Counted from the first letter of the stretch, positions 1-10,426 are shown. The stretch: DNA of 36,572 nt from Sphingobacteriales bacterium (GCA_947505035.1 CANNIS010000006.1:1-36572); one strand, 5' to 3'. Notes: generated from the sequence alone by a model not told the origin. Numbers and translations: made by a program.

Positions 1-864
1 GGTCGAGAAGAGGCAATTTTATTGGGATTTGAACTCGTCGGATCTGAGTGGGCAAATTTTATCAGAGAAGTTAAATCAAAAACCACATCGAAAAAAATAT
101 TGATTCATTGTTGGCGTGGTGGCATGCGCAGCAATGCCATGGCTTGGGCTTTGAGTTTTTATGGTTTCGAGGTTTTTATTTTAAATGGAGGTTATAAAGC
201 CTACCGGAATTTTATATTAAGTTCTTTTGCAGATTCGCTTCAGTTAAAAATAATTGGAGGCTTAACCGGTTCGGGTAAAACAATCATTATAGAATCTTTA
301 AAAAAACAAGGCGAACAAACCATCGACCTCGAACATTTAGCGCAACACCAAGGTTCTGCATTTGGTTCGATGGATCATTTAGTTCAGCCAACACAAGAAC
401 AATTTGAAAACAACTTGGCTTTTGAAATTAAACAGTTCGATAGTCTTAAAAATATTTGGCTTGAAGACGAAAGCATTACCATAGGCAAAAGGGTTATACC
501 TGCTGGCTTATGGGAACAAATGTGCATAGCCGATTTAAAAGTGATAGAAATTCCAAAAACAGAAAGATTAAAATTGCTATTAGCTAGTTATGGTATTTTA
601 CCCAAAGCATTTCTTCTAGAATCTACACAAAAAATATCGAAACGATTAGGGCCAAAACTTACCCAAGAAACAATTTTAGCGATCGAAAATGATCAGATGC
701 AAACATTTATCGAAAATGTTTTGTATTACTATGATAAAACATACCATACCGGATTAATAAACAAAAAAGACAGGGCACAAATATTATACCCTTTTGACTA
801 TTTTGATGCGGATAAAATGGCTCATTTTTTAATTCAACAAATGAATACCAATGGAAGAAATTAA
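1..864 (+). CDS. mnmH: tRNA 2-selenouridine synthase MnmH (SelU/YbbB), 5'-truncated by window edge
   Basis: The frame is open to the first base, so the gene begins outside the window; 287 residues are visible. MnmH replaces the sulfur of (geranylated) 2-thiouridine at the tRNA wobble position with selenium, using selenophosphate. The visible part holds the end of a rhodanese domain with the catalytic loop CWRGGMRS (Cys codon at 109-111), then a P-loop GLTGSGKT near 259-282 that belongs to the nucleotide-binding C-terminal domain. Aligning the catalytic Cys with Cys97 of the E. coli enzyme suggests that about 60 N-terminal residues are missing. The TTG at 22 is not a credible start, because the frame continues upstream of it and the rhodanese domain would be cut. 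The last 14 bases overlap selD, which makes the selenium donor for this enzyme, so the two are almost certainly cotranscribed. Confidence 0.93.
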   Translation, partial: GREEAILLGFELVGSEWANFIREVKSKTTSKKILIHCWRGGMRSNAMAWALSFYGFEVFILNGGYKAYRNFILSSFADSLQLKIIGGLTGSGKTIIIESLKKQGEQTIDLEHLAQHQGSAFGSMDHLVQPTQEQFENNLAFEIKQFDSLKNIWLEDESITIGKRVIPAGLWEQMCIADLKVIEIPKTERLKLLLASYGILPKAFLLESTQKISKRLGPKLTQETILAIENDQMQTFIENVLYYYDKTYHTGLINKKDRAQILYPFDYFDADKMAHFLIQQMNTNGRN

Positions 865-1927
865 ATTAACACAATACTCACATGGCGCAGGTTGTGGATG
901 TAAAATTGCGCCTGCTGTATTAGATACTATTTTACACAGTGCCATTAAATATGATGCCGACAAAAATTTATTAGTGGGTAACGATACGCGAGATGATGCG
1001 GCGGTTTACGATTTAGGTGATGGCAATGCGATTATCAGTACCACCGATTTTTTTATGCCCATTGTAGACGACCCCTACGATTTTGGAAGAATTGCTTCTG
1101 CAAACGCCATTAGCGATGTTTATGCCATGGGCGGTAAACCCATTTTAGCCATCGCCATTTTAGGTTGGCCCATTAATAAAATTGATGCAAGCATTGCGCA
1201 AAAAGTATTAGAAGGCAGCAGAGCTATTTGCGCCGAAGCAGGCATTACGCTTGCCGGTGGACACAGCATCGATAGCCCAGAACCTATTTTTGGATTAGCT
1301 GTAAATGGCATTGTTCCTATTACCAATTTAAAGAAGAATTCAACCGCAGAATTGGGCTGCAAATTATTTTTAACCAAAGCACTTGGGGTTGGTATTTTAA
1401 CTACTGCACAGAAAAAAGGAATCTTACAACCTGCGCAAGAACAAATTGCTAAAGAGTCGATGGTGAAACTGAATAAATTTGGCGAAACCTTAGGCAATTT
1501 AAGTTGGGTTCATGCGCTCACCGATGTAACTGGATTTGGTTTGTTAGGCCATTTAACAGAAATGTGCGAAGGCAGTCATTTATCAGCAGAAATAAACTAC
1601 GAATTGGTGCCACAAATACCCGGCTTAAAAGATTACTTAATGCAGAATTCTATTCCGGGTGGCACAGGCAGAAATTGGGCAAGTTATGGTAGCAAAATTA
1701 GCATCCATCCCGCTTCAACTATCCTGCCTCAAGAAAATGAATTAGCGCCAGAACTAGCCATTTTAGCCGACCCGCAAACATCGGGTGGTTTATTAATTGC
1801 AGTAGATGCCGCACATGAATCGGAGATGATTGCACTCTTAAAAGCAAACGGATTCCCCGCTGAATGTTGCACTGCATTTGGCAGCCTAACAGCTAGCAAA
1901 AACAACTATACCATCAGTGTTTTATAA
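851..1927 (+). CDS. selD: Selenophosphate synthase (selenide, water dikinase)
   Basis: SelD makes selenophosphate from selenide and ATP. The 358-residue length and the N-terminal motif [14 protein letters not shown] fit the family. Cys15 aligns with the essential Cys17 of E. coli SelD and Lys18 with Lys20, so this is a cysteine form and not a selenocysteine form. The glycine-rich ATP-binding region ([10 protein letters not shown], then [13 protein letters not shown]) and the late [10 protein letters not shown] motif are present. The start overlaps the mnmH stop by 14 bases. No selA, selB or tRNA-Sec is seen here, so the selenophosphate is most simply assigned to tRNA 2-selenouridine; selenoprotein genes elsewhere cannot be excluded. 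Confidence 0.95.
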   Translation: MEEIKLTQYSHGAGCGCKIAPAVLDTILHSAIKYDADKNLLVGNDTRDDAAVYDLGDGNAIISTTDFFMPIVDDPYDFGRIASANAISDVYAMGGKPILAIAILGWPINKIDASIAQKVLEGSRAICAEAGITLAGGHSIDSPEPIFGLAVNGIVPITNLKKNSTAELGCKLFLTKALGVGILTTAQKKGILQPAQEQIAKESMVKLNKFGETLGNLSWVHALTDVTGFGLLGHLTEMCEGSHLSAEINYELVPQIPGLKDYLMQNSIPGGTGRNWASYGSKISIHPASTILPQENELAPELAILADPQTSGGLLIAVDAAHESEMIALLKANGFPAECCTAFGSLTASKNNYTISVL

Positions 1928-1974
1928 ACTTTAAAAAATGCCAATTATCCCTTTATAAGCAGTAATTTTTTTAT

Positions 1975-1982
1975 TAATTTCG
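1975..1982 (+). promoter_or_regulatory. Possible -7 element of the gcvP promoter
   Basis: TAATTTCG lies 17 bases before the gcvP ATG and resembles the Bacteroidota -7 consensus TAnnTTTG with one change. The same octamer sits 20 bases before ndk. No clear -33 TTTG was found at the usual distance, so this is weak. Confidence 0.35.
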
Positions 1983-1999
1983 CATTCAAATTCTTTACC

Positions 2000-4864
2000 A
2001 TGAACTTAGATATTCAATACTCAGAAAAATTCGAAAATAGACACATTTCACCAAATGTTTCGGACACCGAAAAAATGTTAGCAAGCATTGGTGTTAATTC
2101 TATTGATACGTTAATCGAACAAACGGTTCCTGCAAAAATTAGATTGGCACAAGCCCTTCGATTACCTGCAGCAAAATCGGAAGCTAATTATTTAACCGAC
2201 TTGAAAAAAATTGCAAGTCAAAATAAAGTTTTCAAATCATATATTGGTTTAGGTTACCATGATTGTATTACACCTGGCGTTATTCAAAGAAATATTTTAG
2301 AAAATCCAGGATGGTATACGCAATACACGCCTTACCAAGCAGAAATTGCGCAAGGTCGTTTGCAAGCCTTGTTAAATTACCAAACAATGGTCTTAGATTT
2401 AACCGGCATGCAAATTGCAAATGCTTCTTTATTGGATGAAGGTACTGCAGCTGCAGAAGCCATGTTTATGCAGTATTCATTAAGAAAAAACGATGATGCT
2501 AGTATTTACTTTGTATCGCAAGAAGTATTGCCGCAAACCATTGATATTTTAAAAACGCGTGCCAATCCATTGGGTATCGAATTAATTATCGGCGATCACG
2601 AAACAGTAAATTTAACCGATAAAATGTTTGGTGCCATTGTTCAATATCCAGCCGGTAATGGTAACATTTATAATTACCAAGATTTTGCTAGTAAATGTCA
2701 AACTTTAGCTATTAAACTAACAGTTGCAGCAGACATCATGAGTTTAATATTACTAACGCCACCTTCTGAATTTGGTGCCGACATTGTTGTAGGAACTTCT
2801 CAACGCTTTGGTATTCCAATGGGATACGGTGGTCCACATGCTGCCTTCTTTGCAACTAAAGAAGAATACAAAAGATCGATGCCAGGAAGAATTATTGGGG
2901 TGTCAATTGATTCGCATGGGGAGCCTGCATTAAGAATGGCATTGCAAACAAGAGAACAACACATTAGAAGAGATAAAGCAACTTCCAACATTTGTACCGC
3001 TCAAGCGCTACTTGCTATTATGGCTTCTATGTATGCGATTTATCATGGCCCAACAGGCTTGAAAAAAATTGCAGGAAGAATTCATGGTTTAGCTGTTTGC
3101 CTTTCGGATGCCTTAATTCAATTAGGTTATACACAAGAAAATAAAAACTATTTTGATACTTTAAAAATAAATGTTGGAGATCAATTAGCGGCAATTCATA
3201 AAGATGCGATAGACAACGAATTGAATTTTAGATATGATGGAAAGCATATATACATTGCCATTGACGAAACTACGCAAGTAGCAGACATTCAAAAAATTGC
3301 AGAAATATTTGCAAAAATGATTGGTAAATCTGCAGCAGATTTTCAATTAAATATTAAAGTAAGTGCAATATTAGGAGCAGCAAACGAACGCCAATCAGCT
3401 ATTTTATCACATCCTATTTTCAACTCTTACCATTCGGAACACGAGATGTTGCGTTATATTAAATCATTAGAAGCAAAAGATCTTTCTTTATGTCATTCGA
3501 TGATTGCTTTAGGTTCATGTACTATGAAATTAAATGCAACAACCGAAATGATTCCGGTAACCTGGGCAGAATTTGGAAAACTACATCCATTTGCCCCTAG
3601 CAATCAAGTAGGCGGGTACATGCAAATTTTTTCTGAACTAGAAAAAGCATTATGCGAAATTACTGGCTTTGATGCCATGAGCTTACAACCCAACGCAGGT
3701 GCACAAGGTGAGTATACTGGCTTAATGGTTATTCGTGAATATTTAAAAGACAAAGGAGAAGGCCATCGTAATATTGTGTTAATTCCTTCGTCTGCACATG
3801 GTACCAATCCTGCGAGTGCATCTATGGCTGGCTTTAAAATCATTGTTACTAAATGTGATGAAAAAGGTAACATTGACATAGCAGATTTACGTCAACATGC
3901 CATAGCCAATAAAGAAAATTTAGCCGCATTAATGGTTACTTATCCATCTACCCATGGTGTGTTTGAAGAATCAATACAAGAAATTTGCGCATTGATTCAT
4001 GAACATGGCGGACAAGTTTACATGGACGGTGCTAATATGAATGCACAAGTAGGCTTGACAAGTCCTGCCGCTATTGGCGCAGATGTTTGTCACTTAAATT
4101 TGCATAAAACATTTTGTATTCCGCATGGTGGTGGTGGCCCAGGTATGGGACCCATTGGTGTAGCAAAACACTTAACACCATTTTTACCAGGACACAGTAT
4201 AGTAAAAACAGGTGGCGCAAAAGCAATACCTGCAGTATCTGCAGCCCCTTATGGCAGTGCAAGTATTTTATTAATTTCTCATGCATATATTGCCATGATG
4301 GGTGGCGAAGGTTTAACCAACGCTACTAAAATTGCCATCTTAAATGCAAACTATATCAAGAGCCGTTTAGAAAAACATTATCAAATTTTATATGCAGGAA
4401 GTAATGGTCGTTGTGCACACGAAATGATTGTTGATTGCAGAATGTTTAAAAACTTTGGCATCGAAGTAACCGACATTGCGAAAAGATTAATGGATTATGG
4501 TTTCCATGCACCAACTGTTTCGTTTCCTGTTGCAGGTACTATCATGATCGAACCAACCGAGAGCGAACCAAAATCAGAACTAGACAGATTCTGTGACGCA
4601 TTGATTGCTATTTATCATGAAATTCAAGAAGTGGAGCAAGGCAATGTTGACAAATTAGACAATGTATTGAAAAATGCCCCACATACTGCGGCAGTCATTA
4701 CAGGTAACGAATGGAATCATAGTTATACTAGACAAAAAGCAGCCTATCCATTATCATGGGTTAAAAACAACAAGTTTTGGCCATCTGTGGGTAGAGTAAA
4801 CGACACCCATGGCGACAGAACGCTTATTTGCGCTTGCCCTCCAATTGAGAGCTACGCAGAATAA
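2000..4864 (+). CDS. gcvP: Glycine dehydrogenase (decarboxylating), P-protein of the glycine cleavage system
   Basis: The P-protein decarboxylates glycine with pyridoxal phosphate and passes the aminomethyl group to the lipoyl arm of the H-protein. At 954 residues this is the fused single-chain form, with the N-terminal half ([12 protein letters not shown] near residue 150, [11 protein letters not shown] near 275) joined to the C-terminal half. In the latter, [18 protein letters not shown] carries the PLP lysine, Lys703 by my count, close to the position known from E. coli. The gene stands alone between selD and a YceI gene; gcvT and gcvH are not in the window. Its lipoyl-dependent partner connects it functionally to lipA at 24466, which is an inference from pathway knowledge and not from an operon. 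Confidence 0.97.
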   Translation: MNLDIQYSEKFENRHISPNVSDTEKMLASIGVNSIDTLIEQTVPAKIRLAQALRLPAAKSEANYLTDLKKIASQNKVFKSYIGLGYHDCITPGVIQRNILENPGWYTQYTPYQAEIAQGRLQALLNYQTMVLDLTGMQIANASLLDEGTAAAEAMFMQYSLRKNDDASIYFVSQEVLPQTIDILKTRANPLGIELIIGDHETVNLTDKMFGAIVQYPAGNGNIYNYQDFASKCQTLAIKLTVAADIMSLILLTPPSEFGADIVVGTSQRFGIPMGYGGPHAAFFATKEEYKRSMPGRIIGVSIDSHGEPALRMALQTREQHIRRDKATSNICTAQALLAIMASMYAIYHGPTGLKKIAGRIHGLAVCLSDALIQLGYTQENKNYFDTLKINVGDQLAAIHKDAIDNELNFRYDGKHIYIAIDETTQVADIQKIAEIFAKMIGKSAADFQLNIKVSAILGAANERQSAILSHPIFNSYHSEHEMLRYIKSLEAKDLSLCHSMIALGSCTMKLNATTEMIPVTWAEFGKLHPFAPSNQVGGYMQIFSELEKALCEITGFDAMSLQPNAGAQGEYTGLMVIREYLKDKGEGHRNIVLIPSSAHGTNPASASMAGFKIIVTKCDEKGNIDIADLRQHAIANKENLAALMVTYPSTHGVFEESIQEICALIHEHGGQVYMDGANMNAQVGLTSPAAIGADVCHLNLHKTFCIPHGGGGPGMGPIGVAKHLTPFLPGHSIVKTGGAKAIPAVSAAPYGSASILLISHAYIAMMGGEGLTNATKIAILNANYIKSRLEKHYQILYAGSNGRCAHEMIVDCRMFKNFGIEVTDIAKRLMDYGFHAPTVSFPVAGTIMIEPTESEPKSELDRFCDALIAIYHEIQEVEQGNVDKLDNVLKNAPHTAAVITGNEWNHSYTRQKAAYPLSWVKNNKFWPSVGRVNDTHGDRTLICACPPIESYAE

Positions 4865-4912
4865 GCAGATTAATTAATTGTTAAGTATTAGATGTTATAA
4901 CATTTATTGTAC

Positions 4913-4920
4913 TATATTTG
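4913..4920 (+). promoter_or_regulatory. -7 promoter element upstream of the YceI gene
   Basis: TATATTTG matches TAnnTTTG exactly and ends 17 bases before the ATG at 4938. It argues for that ATG over the upstream TTG at 4878, which would lie before the transcription start. A TTG at the expected -33 distance was not found. Confidence 0.45.
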
Positions 4921-4937
4921 AACAAATTAAAAAAATT

Positions 4938-5531
4938 ATGAAAAAACACATTTTAACACTTGCTATTCTTTTAGCAGGATTTGTAGCAACAGCTGCACCA
5001 AAAGCAAAATCGGCAAACTATAAAGTAGACGGTACTGCAAGTTCTATTAACTGGTTAGCAAAAAAAGTAACTGGTCAACATGGTGGAACAATTGCATTAA
5101 CTTCTGGTGGATTAACGATTGCAAATGACAACATTACTGGCGGATCGTTTATTATTGACATGAACAGTATCAAGTGCACAGATCTAACAGGCGAATGGGC
5201 TGATAAATTAATTGGTCATTTAAGATCTGATGATTTTTTCAGTATCGAAAAAAATCCTACTGCACAATTAAACATTAATAAAGTTACTTATGAGTCTGCT
5301 AACAAAGCAAACATCGAAGCGAACTTAACGATTAAAGGAATTACTAATGCGATTACTTTTCCTGCTGCAATTAGCAAAAAAGGCGATATCATAGTTGCGG
5401 TATCTACCATTCGTATTGACAGAACTAAATTTGATATCAAATATGGTTCAAAATCTTTCTTCGAAAGCATTGGCGACAAAGCTATTGAAGACGAATTCGA
5501 AATCACGGTAAATTTAGTTGCAAAAAAATAA
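4938..5531 (+). CDS. Secreted YceI-family lipid-binding-like protein
   Basis: The 197-residue product starts with a signal peptide (MKKHILTLAILLAGFVATAA) and then shows the YceI pattern: YKVDGTASSINWLAKK at the start of the mature protein, GHLRSDDFF in the middle, and a late IRIDRTKFDIKYGS block. YceI proteins form a lipocalin-like beta-barrel that binds long isoprenoid or amphiphilic ligands in the periplasm; the exact ligand here is unknown. The ATG at 4938 is chosen because it begins the signal peptide and follows a perfect -7 element; a longer frame from TTG at 4878 would add 20 unlikely residues. A strong hairpin terminator follows directly. Confidence 0.9.
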   Translation: MKKHILTLAILLAGFVATAAPKAKSANYKVDGTASSINWLAKKVTGQHGGTIALTSGGLTIANDNITGGSFIIDMNSIKCTDLTGEWADKLIGHLRSDDFFSIEKNPTAQLNINKVTYESANKANIEANLTIKGITNAITFPAAISKKGDIIVAVSTIRIDRTKFDIKYGSKSFFESIGDKAIEDEFEITVNLVAKK

Positions 5532-5550
5532 GCAATAAAATAATTCATTA

Positions 5551-5588
5551 AAAAAAGCCTTTCTAATTTTTTTTAGAAAGGCTTTTTT
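5551..5588. terminator. Bidirectional intrinsic terminator between the YceI and metallo-hydrolase genes
   Basis: AAAAAAGCCTTTCTAA and its reverse complement flank a short T-rich loop, giving a long stem with an A tract on one side and a T tract on the other, so it can stop transcription from both strands. The right arm encodes the final residues (KKPF and stop) of the minus-strand gene. Confidence 0.85.
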
Positions 5589-6349
5589 ATGGTTATGGCA
5601 TCTGCCACGATTTCAAATTTAGTAACCGCATGTTGTCGGTCGTGATACATTAAACAACTCCAATTTTCTTGTACTGCTTGTGCTGCAAATTGATTTCTTA
5701 ACTCCATCGCTTTTCTCCCATCAAAATCATATTTAGCAATTAAACGCCTTACTACTTGCATGGCTTCTGGCAAAACATCTCCTCCAAAAAAATAAATCTC
5801 CTTTTCTGTATGAACTTTAAACACTTGATGAAAGGGGCAATGTCCTCCGGTTATTTCGTAATCTATGTAGCCATCAATAGTTCCGTTTCCATCTAATAAA
5901 ACTAAGGCGTCTGATCTTCTTAAAAATTCTAAAGGCGCTAAACGATAAGATTGCGTGGCGTGAGTTAAGGCAAAATTTAATTCCTCTTGTTGAATATAAT
6001 AAGTTGCATTTGGAAAACTCAAATAGGTGCTGCCCTGTTTTTCGTAAACCATTCCACCTGCATGGTCAAAATGTAAATGACTCATTAAAACTTTAGTAAC
6101 ATCTGACGGATCAAAACCAGCATTTTTTATTGCTTCGTGTATTACTAATTCGCCCGCTGCATTGGCATAGCCTAAGCCCGTGTCAAATAAAAGTAAATCG
6201 TGTTCGGTTTGTAATAAAAAGGGTTGCACATGAACAAATATGGAAGCAGGTCTGTCTTTTGGATCGTGTAAAATTGGATCAAAAGGAATAAACTTTTTGG
6301 ATTGGTCTACAGAATATTGCCCCTCGGTAAGTACTACAAGCTTTGTCAT
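5573..6349 (-). CDS. Metallo-beta-lactamase-fold hydrolase, MBL family
   Basis: The 258-residue protein has the dinuclear metal motif SHLHFDHAGG (His91, His93, Asp95, His96), then His170 in GGHCPFHQ, Asp191 in FFGGDVLP and His236 in YHDRQH, which complete the usual metal ligand set. LLFDTGLG near residue 53 is the early MBL motif. No signal peptide is seen, so it is probably cytoplasmic. The substrate cannot be told: relatives include lactonases, glyoxalase II-like thioesterases and arylsulfatases, and the overall pattern is closest to the quorum-lactonase-like branch. It is a single-gene unit, convergent with the YceI gene and divergent from recJ. Confidence 0.85.
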   Translation of the reverse strand: MTKLVVLTEGQYSVDQSKKFIPFDPILHDPKDRPASIFVHVQPFLLQTEHDLLLFDTGLGYANAAGELVIHEAIKNAGFDPSDVTKVLMSHLHFDHAGGMVYEKQGSTYLSFPNATYYIQQEELNFALTHATQSYRLAPLEFLRRSDALVLLDGNGTIDGYIDYEITGGHCPFHQVFKVHTEKEIYFFGGDVLPEAMQVVRRLIAKYDFDGRKAMELRNQFAAQAVQENWSCLMYHDRQHAVTKFEIVADAITIKKPF

Positions 6350-6425
6350 CTTATTATTTGCATTTATGCGGTTTAAAAAACCGTCAAGCCTTTGTATTTT
6401 GTCTCAATTTTTGGATTGAAAAATG

Positions 6426-6433
6426 TATTTTTA
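6426..6433 (+). promoter_or_regulatory. Possible -7 element of the recJ promoter
   Basis: TATTTTTA, one base off TAnnTTTG, lies 20 bases before the recJ ATG at 6454. A TTTTG ends 24 bases upstream of it, slightly far for a -33 element. It supports the downstream ATG and not the start at 6343. Confidence 0.3.
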
Positions 6434-6453
6434 CAAAAACCGTTTACAAAGAT

Positions 6454-8166
6454 ATGGAAAAAAGGTGGGTAGAAAATAACCATTCAGATAATACCGCTAT
6501 CGATCGGCTCGCTGGCGAGCTGAATGTAAACGCTGTGGTTGCCTCCCTTTTAACTAAAAGAGGTATCTATACTTTTGATCAAGCCAAAGATTTTTTTAGA
6601 CCCTCTATTTTACACTTGCACGATCCATTCTTGATGAAAGACATGGAGCTGGCCATAAACAGAATTAACAAAGCCATTACCCATAACGAACGCATTTTAA
6701 TTTACGGCGATTACGATGTAGATGGTACCACTTCTGTAGCTTTAACCTATACTTTTTTCAAAACACAATACAACCATTTAGATTTTTATATTCCCGATCG
6801 ATACAAAGAAGGTTATGGCATTTCTACTGCGGGTATCGATTTTGCTAAAGAACATGGTTTTAGTTTAATCATTGCATTAGATTGCGGCATCAAAGCAAAC
6901 GATAAAGTAGACTACGCAAATTCTTTAGGAATCGATTTTATTATTTGTGATCACCATTTACCTGGCGATACGGTTCCTGATGCCATTGCAGTATTAGATC
7001 CTAAACAAAAAGATTGCAATTACCCTTACGATGAACTTTCGGGTTGCGGTATTGGCTTTAAATTGGTGCAGGCTTATTGTCAATTTCATCAAATTGATAT
7101 GGATACTATTTTACCATTATTAGATTTAGTAGCCGTAAGCATTGCATCCGATATTGTTCCCTTAACAGGAGAAAACAGAACGCTGGCTTATTTTGGTCTG
7201 CAACAATTAAACAGCAATCCACGCCCAGGTTTTAAAGCACTCATGAATATTGCCGCAACCAAAACAGATTTATCAATCAATGAAATTGTTTTTGCTATTG
7301 GCCCAAGAATCAATGCAGCCGGCAGAATTGATGATGCAAAACATGCTGTCAATTTATTAATTTCCGAAGATGAACAATCGGCATTTGACTTTTGCGAAAT
7401 TGTGGATTCAAAAAATACCGAAAGAAGAGAATTTGATCAATCCATAACGCTATCGGCTTTGCAACTCATCGAAGAAAACTTCGATTTACATAAAAAAAAA
7501 TCAACTGTTTTATACGATGCATCTTGGCATAAAGGTGTGATAGGAATTGTAGCCTCCAGATTAATAGAAAAGCATTATAAACCCACCATTATATTAACCG
7601 AATCTAATGGCTTAGCCGCGGGCTCTGCACGTTCGGTAAACGGATTTGATATATACGAAGCCATTAGCGCATGTAGCGATTTGCTCATTCAATATGGAGG
7701 GCATAAATATGCTGCAGGTTTAACCATGCAGATCGATCAAATTCCTGCCTTTCAAGAAAAATTCGAAGAAATAGTAGCGGCTTCTATTCATGATGATTCT
7801 TTACAAGCAGAAATTGCCATAGAATGCGAAATGAATTTGGCAGAATTTTCGACCAAAACAAATGCCATATTAAAACAGTTTGCGCCATTTGGGCCAGGTA
7901 ATATGAAACCCGTATTTATTTCATCTCAGGTTCAATTGGCTAGTCCTGCACAATTAGTTGGCAAACAAAATAACAATCACCTTAAATTTTCCGTTGTTCA
8001 ACAAGGAAGTTATGCATTTGATTGTATTGCCTTTGGTTTAGGAAATTTAAAAGATAAATTAGTACCGGGTATTCCATTTGATATTTGTTATACCATAGAA
8101 GAAAATACCTGGAGAGAAAAAACAAGCATTCAATTAAATATTAAAGACATCCGAATTCAATCGTAA
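6454..8166 (+). CDS. recJ: Single-stranded-DNA-specific 5'-3' exonuclease RecJ
   Basis: RecJ degrades single-stranded DNA 5' to 3' in recombination and mismatch repair. All DHH-superfamily motifs are visible: YGDYDVDGTTS (about 84-94), ALDCGIKA, ICDHHLPGD with the DHH triad (166-168), DPK in VLDPKQKDC, and the DHHA1 signature GGHKYAAGL in the second half, followed by an OB-like C-terminal domain. With the ATG at 6454 the protein has 570 residues, normal for the family. The frame can be extended to 6343, but that would add 37 residues rich in aromatic and Cys residues, overlap the divergent hydrolase gene and run through a probable promoter, so I reject it. lptB follows after 3 bases. Confidence 0.95.
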   Translation: MEKRWVENNHSDNTAIDRLAGELNVNAVVASLLTKRGIYTFDQAKDFFRPSILHLHDPFLMKDMELAINRINKAITHNERILIYGDYDVDGTTSVALTYTFFKTQYNHLDFYIPDRYKEGYGISTAGIDFAKEHGFSLIIALDCGIKANDKVDYANSLGIDFIICDHHLPGDTVPDAIAVLDPKQKDCNYPYDELSGCGIGFKLVQAYCQFHQIDMDTILPLLDLVAVSIASDIVPLTGENRTLAYFGLQQLNSNPRPGFKALMNIAATKTDLSINEIVFAIGPRINAAGRIDDAKHAVNLLISEDEQSAFDFCEIVDSKNTERREFDQSITLSALQLIEENFDLHKKKSTVLYDASWHKGVIGIVASRLIEKHYKPTIILTESNGLAAGSARSVNGFDIYEAISACSDLLIQYGGHKYAAGLTMQIDQIPAFQEKFEEIVAASIHDDSLQAEIAIECEMNLAEFSTKTNAILKQFAPFGPGNMKPVFISSQVQLASPAQLVGKQNNNHLKFSVVQQGSYAFDCIAFGLGNLKDKLVPGIPFDICYTIEENTWREKTSIQLNIKDIRIQS

Positions 8167-8169
8167 GAT

Positions 8170-8907
8170 ATGTTAGAATTAAGAGCCGAACACCTTATTA
8201 AAACCTACAAAAAAAGAACCGTGGTAAACGACGTTTCTTTTAATGTAAAACAAGGAGAAATTGTTGGACTGCTTGGGCCAAACGGCGCAGGAAAAACAAC
8301 TTCTTTTTATATGATCGTAGGATTAATTAAACCAAATTCAGGAAAAATATTTCTTCAAAACGAAGAAATTACCCAAGAGCCGATGTATAAAAGGGCCCAA
8401 AAAGGTATTGGTTATTTAGCACAAGAAGCCTCAGTATTTAGAAAACTAACTGTAGAAGAAAATATTTTAGCCATTTTAGAAATGACCGCACTTTCTAAAT
8501 CGGAACAAAAAGATAAGTTAGAAGAACTCATCGAAGAATTCAGTTTAACTAAAGTTAGGAAAAATCAAGGCGACTTATTGTCTGGAGGAGAAAGAAGAAG
8601 AACCGAAATTGCAAGGGCATTAGCTGCAAATCCAAATTTCATATTACTAGACGAACCTTTTGCAGGTGTTGATCCTATTGCCGTTGAAGAGATTCAAATA
8701 ATTGTTTCAAAATTAAAAAAGAAAAATATTGGCATTTTAATTACCGATCATAATGTGCAAGAAACACTTTCGATTACCGATCGTGCTTATTTATTATTTG
8801 AAGGTGCTATCTTAAAATCTGGAACTGCAGAAGAGCTAGCCGCAGACGAACAAGTTCGACGCGTGTATTTAGGTAAGAATTTTGTACTAAGACCCAAAGC
8901 CATCTAA
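8170..8907 (+). CDS. lptB: LPS export ABC transporter ATP-binding protein LptB
   Basis: LptB is the ATPase of the LptBFG complex that drives lipopolysaccharide from the inner membrane to the Lpt bridge. The 245-residue sequence has Walker [10 protein letters not shown] (36-44), the Q-loop region [17 protein letters not shown] typical of LptB, signature LSGGERRR (137-144), Walker [14 protein letters not shown] (157-169) and the switch His194 in ITDHNV. The start is 3 bases after the recJ stop, and the GH3-like gene begins 4 bases after its own stop, so these three are probably one transcript. The membrane partners LptF and LptG are not in the window. Confidence 0.94.
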   Translation: MLELRAEHLIKTYKKRTVVNDVSFNVKQGEIVGLLGPNGAGKTTSFYMIVGLIKPNSGKIFLQNEEITQEPMYKRAQKGIGYLAQEASVFRKLTVEENILAILEMTALSKSEQKDKLEELIEEFSLTKVRKNQGDLLSGGERRRTEIARALAANPNFILLDEPFAGVDPIAVEEIQIIVSKLKKKNIGILITDHNVQETLSITDRAYLLFEGAILKSGTAEELAADEQVRRVYLGKNFVLRPKAI

Positions 8908-8911
8908 TCAA

Positions 8912-10426
8912 ATGACCGTTGTAAACTCCATCCTTTCCTGGATTATGAAAAAAAGAATTCATCAAATTGAATTCTTTATGAAGTATCCAAACGAAGTACA
9001 AGAGGAATGGCTATTTAATTTGATTAACGGTGCTAGAAATACCGAATGGGGTAGAAAATACGATTACAAAAGTATTGAAACCAGAGAAGAATTTGTGAAT
9101 AGAGTTCCACTGCAAAACTACGATACGCTCAAACCCTATATTGAGCGCATGATGCAAGGGGAAGAAAATGTTTTATGGTTTTCGGAAATAAAATGGTTTG
9201 CAAAATCTTCTGGCACCACCAGCGACAAAAGTAAATTCATACCAGTCAGCAACGAATCTTTAGAGGAGTGTCATTATAAAGGAGGTAAAGATTTATTAAG
9301 TATTTATTGTAACAATCAACCCGAATCAAAAATATTCACTGGTAAATGTTTAATAGTGGGCGGAAGCAATCAAATAAGCCCCGTAAACGAAGCTATTTCT
9401 TACGGCGATCTTTCTGCTGTATTAATTAAAAACTTGCCCATGTGGGCCGAATTCCATACCACTCCAAATAGTGCAATTGCGCTCATGGAACACTGGGAAG
9501 AAAAATTAGAATCTATTGCCAATGCCACCATCAATGTCAATGTAACCAATATCTCGGGGGTTCCTACTTGGACAGTTTTATTAGCCAAAAGAATTTTAGA
9601 AATTACAGGCAAAAATAATTTGCTGGAAGTTTGGCCAAATTTAGAATTGTATTTTCATGGTGCAGTTAATTTTGCGCCTTACAGAGAACAATTTCAGAAA
9701 TTAATTCCTTCTTCAGAAATGTATTACCTAGAAACCTATAATGCATCGGAAGGTTTTTTTGGCATTCAAGATCAAAAAGAAAATAGCGAAATGTTATTGA
9801 TGCTCGACTATGGAATCTATTACGAATTTATTCCAATAGAAAACATCGACGAAGCAAATCCAAAAACTTTATCATTAGCCGAAGTCAGTTTATTTAAAAA
9901 CTATGCGATCGTTATTTCTACTAATGGTGGTTTATGGCGCTATGTAGTGGGCGATACCATTCAATTTACTAGCCTTAACCCTTATCGTATATTAATTACC
10001 GGCCGAACCAAACATTTTATCAATGCATTTGGAGAAGAACTTATTATCGACAATGCAGAAAAAGCCTTAGTTAAAGCTTGTAGTATTTGTAATGCCGCTA
10101 TCAAAGATTATACCGCTGGGCCAATTTATTTTAGCGACAAAAAATCTGGCGGTCACGAATGGATTATTGAATTTGAAAAAGCACCTCTGGATCTCGATGC
10201 TTTTACAGATTGTTTAGATGCAGCCCTAAAAGAAATTAACTCCGATTACGAAGCAAAACGAAAAGGTAATATCGCATTATTAAAACCGATTGTTCACCTA
10301 GCACCGGCAGATACTTTTTATAATTGGATGAAAAACAGAGGCAAGCTTGGTGGGCAACATAAAGTGCCTCGCTTAGCGAATAATAGAAAATATTTAGAAG
10401 AAATTTTAAATATGATTAATATTTAA
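8912..10426 (+). CDS. GH3-family acyl-adenylating protein (auxin-responsive GH3-like)
   Basis: The 504-residue protein belongs to the GH3 branch of the ANL superfamily, known from plants as acyl-acid amido synthetases that first adenylate a carboxylic acid and then couple it to an amine. The adenylate motif SSGTTSDKSKFIPVS lies at 99-113, the second nucleotide motif is YNASEGFFG near 279-287, and a hinge-like LWRYVVGD and GRTKHFINAFGEE follow, as in the family. Bacterial members have no settled physiological substrate. Close linkage to lptB (4-base gap) hints at an envelope or lipid role, but that is inference only. The end overlaps the convergent envelope-protein gene by 11 bases. Confidence 0.88.
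   Translation: MTVVNSILSWIMKKRIHQIEFFMKYPNEVQEEWLFNLINGARNTEWGRKYDYKSIETREEFVNRVPLQNYDTLKPYIERMMQGEENVLWFSEIKWFAKSSGTTSDKSKFIPVSNESLEECHYKGGKDLLSIYCNNQPESKIFTGKCLIVGGSNQISPVNEAISYGDLSAVLIKNLPMWAEFHTTPNSAIALMEHWEEKLESIANATINVNVTNISGVPTWTVLLAKRILEITGKNNLLEVWPNLELYFHGAVNFAPYREQFQKLIPSSEMYYLETYNASEGFFGIQDQKENSEMLLMLDYGIYYEFIPIENIDEANPKTLSLAEVSLFKNYAIVISTNGGLWRYVVGDTIQFTSLNPYRILITGRTKHFINAFGEELIIDNAEKALVKACSICNAAIKDYTAGPIYFSDKKSGGHEWIIEFEKAPLDLDAFTDCLDAALKEINSDYEAKRKGNIALLKPIVHLAPADTFYNWMKNRGKLGGQHKVPRLANNRKYLEEILNMINI

Noticed and set aside
1120-1497. Antisense frame of 125 codons opposite selD
   Set aside because: Shadow of selD with no start signal or domain.
6343-6453. Longer N-terminus for recJ
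   Set aside because: It overlaps the divergent hydrolase start and contains a promoter-like element; the ATG at 6454 gives a normal RecJ.
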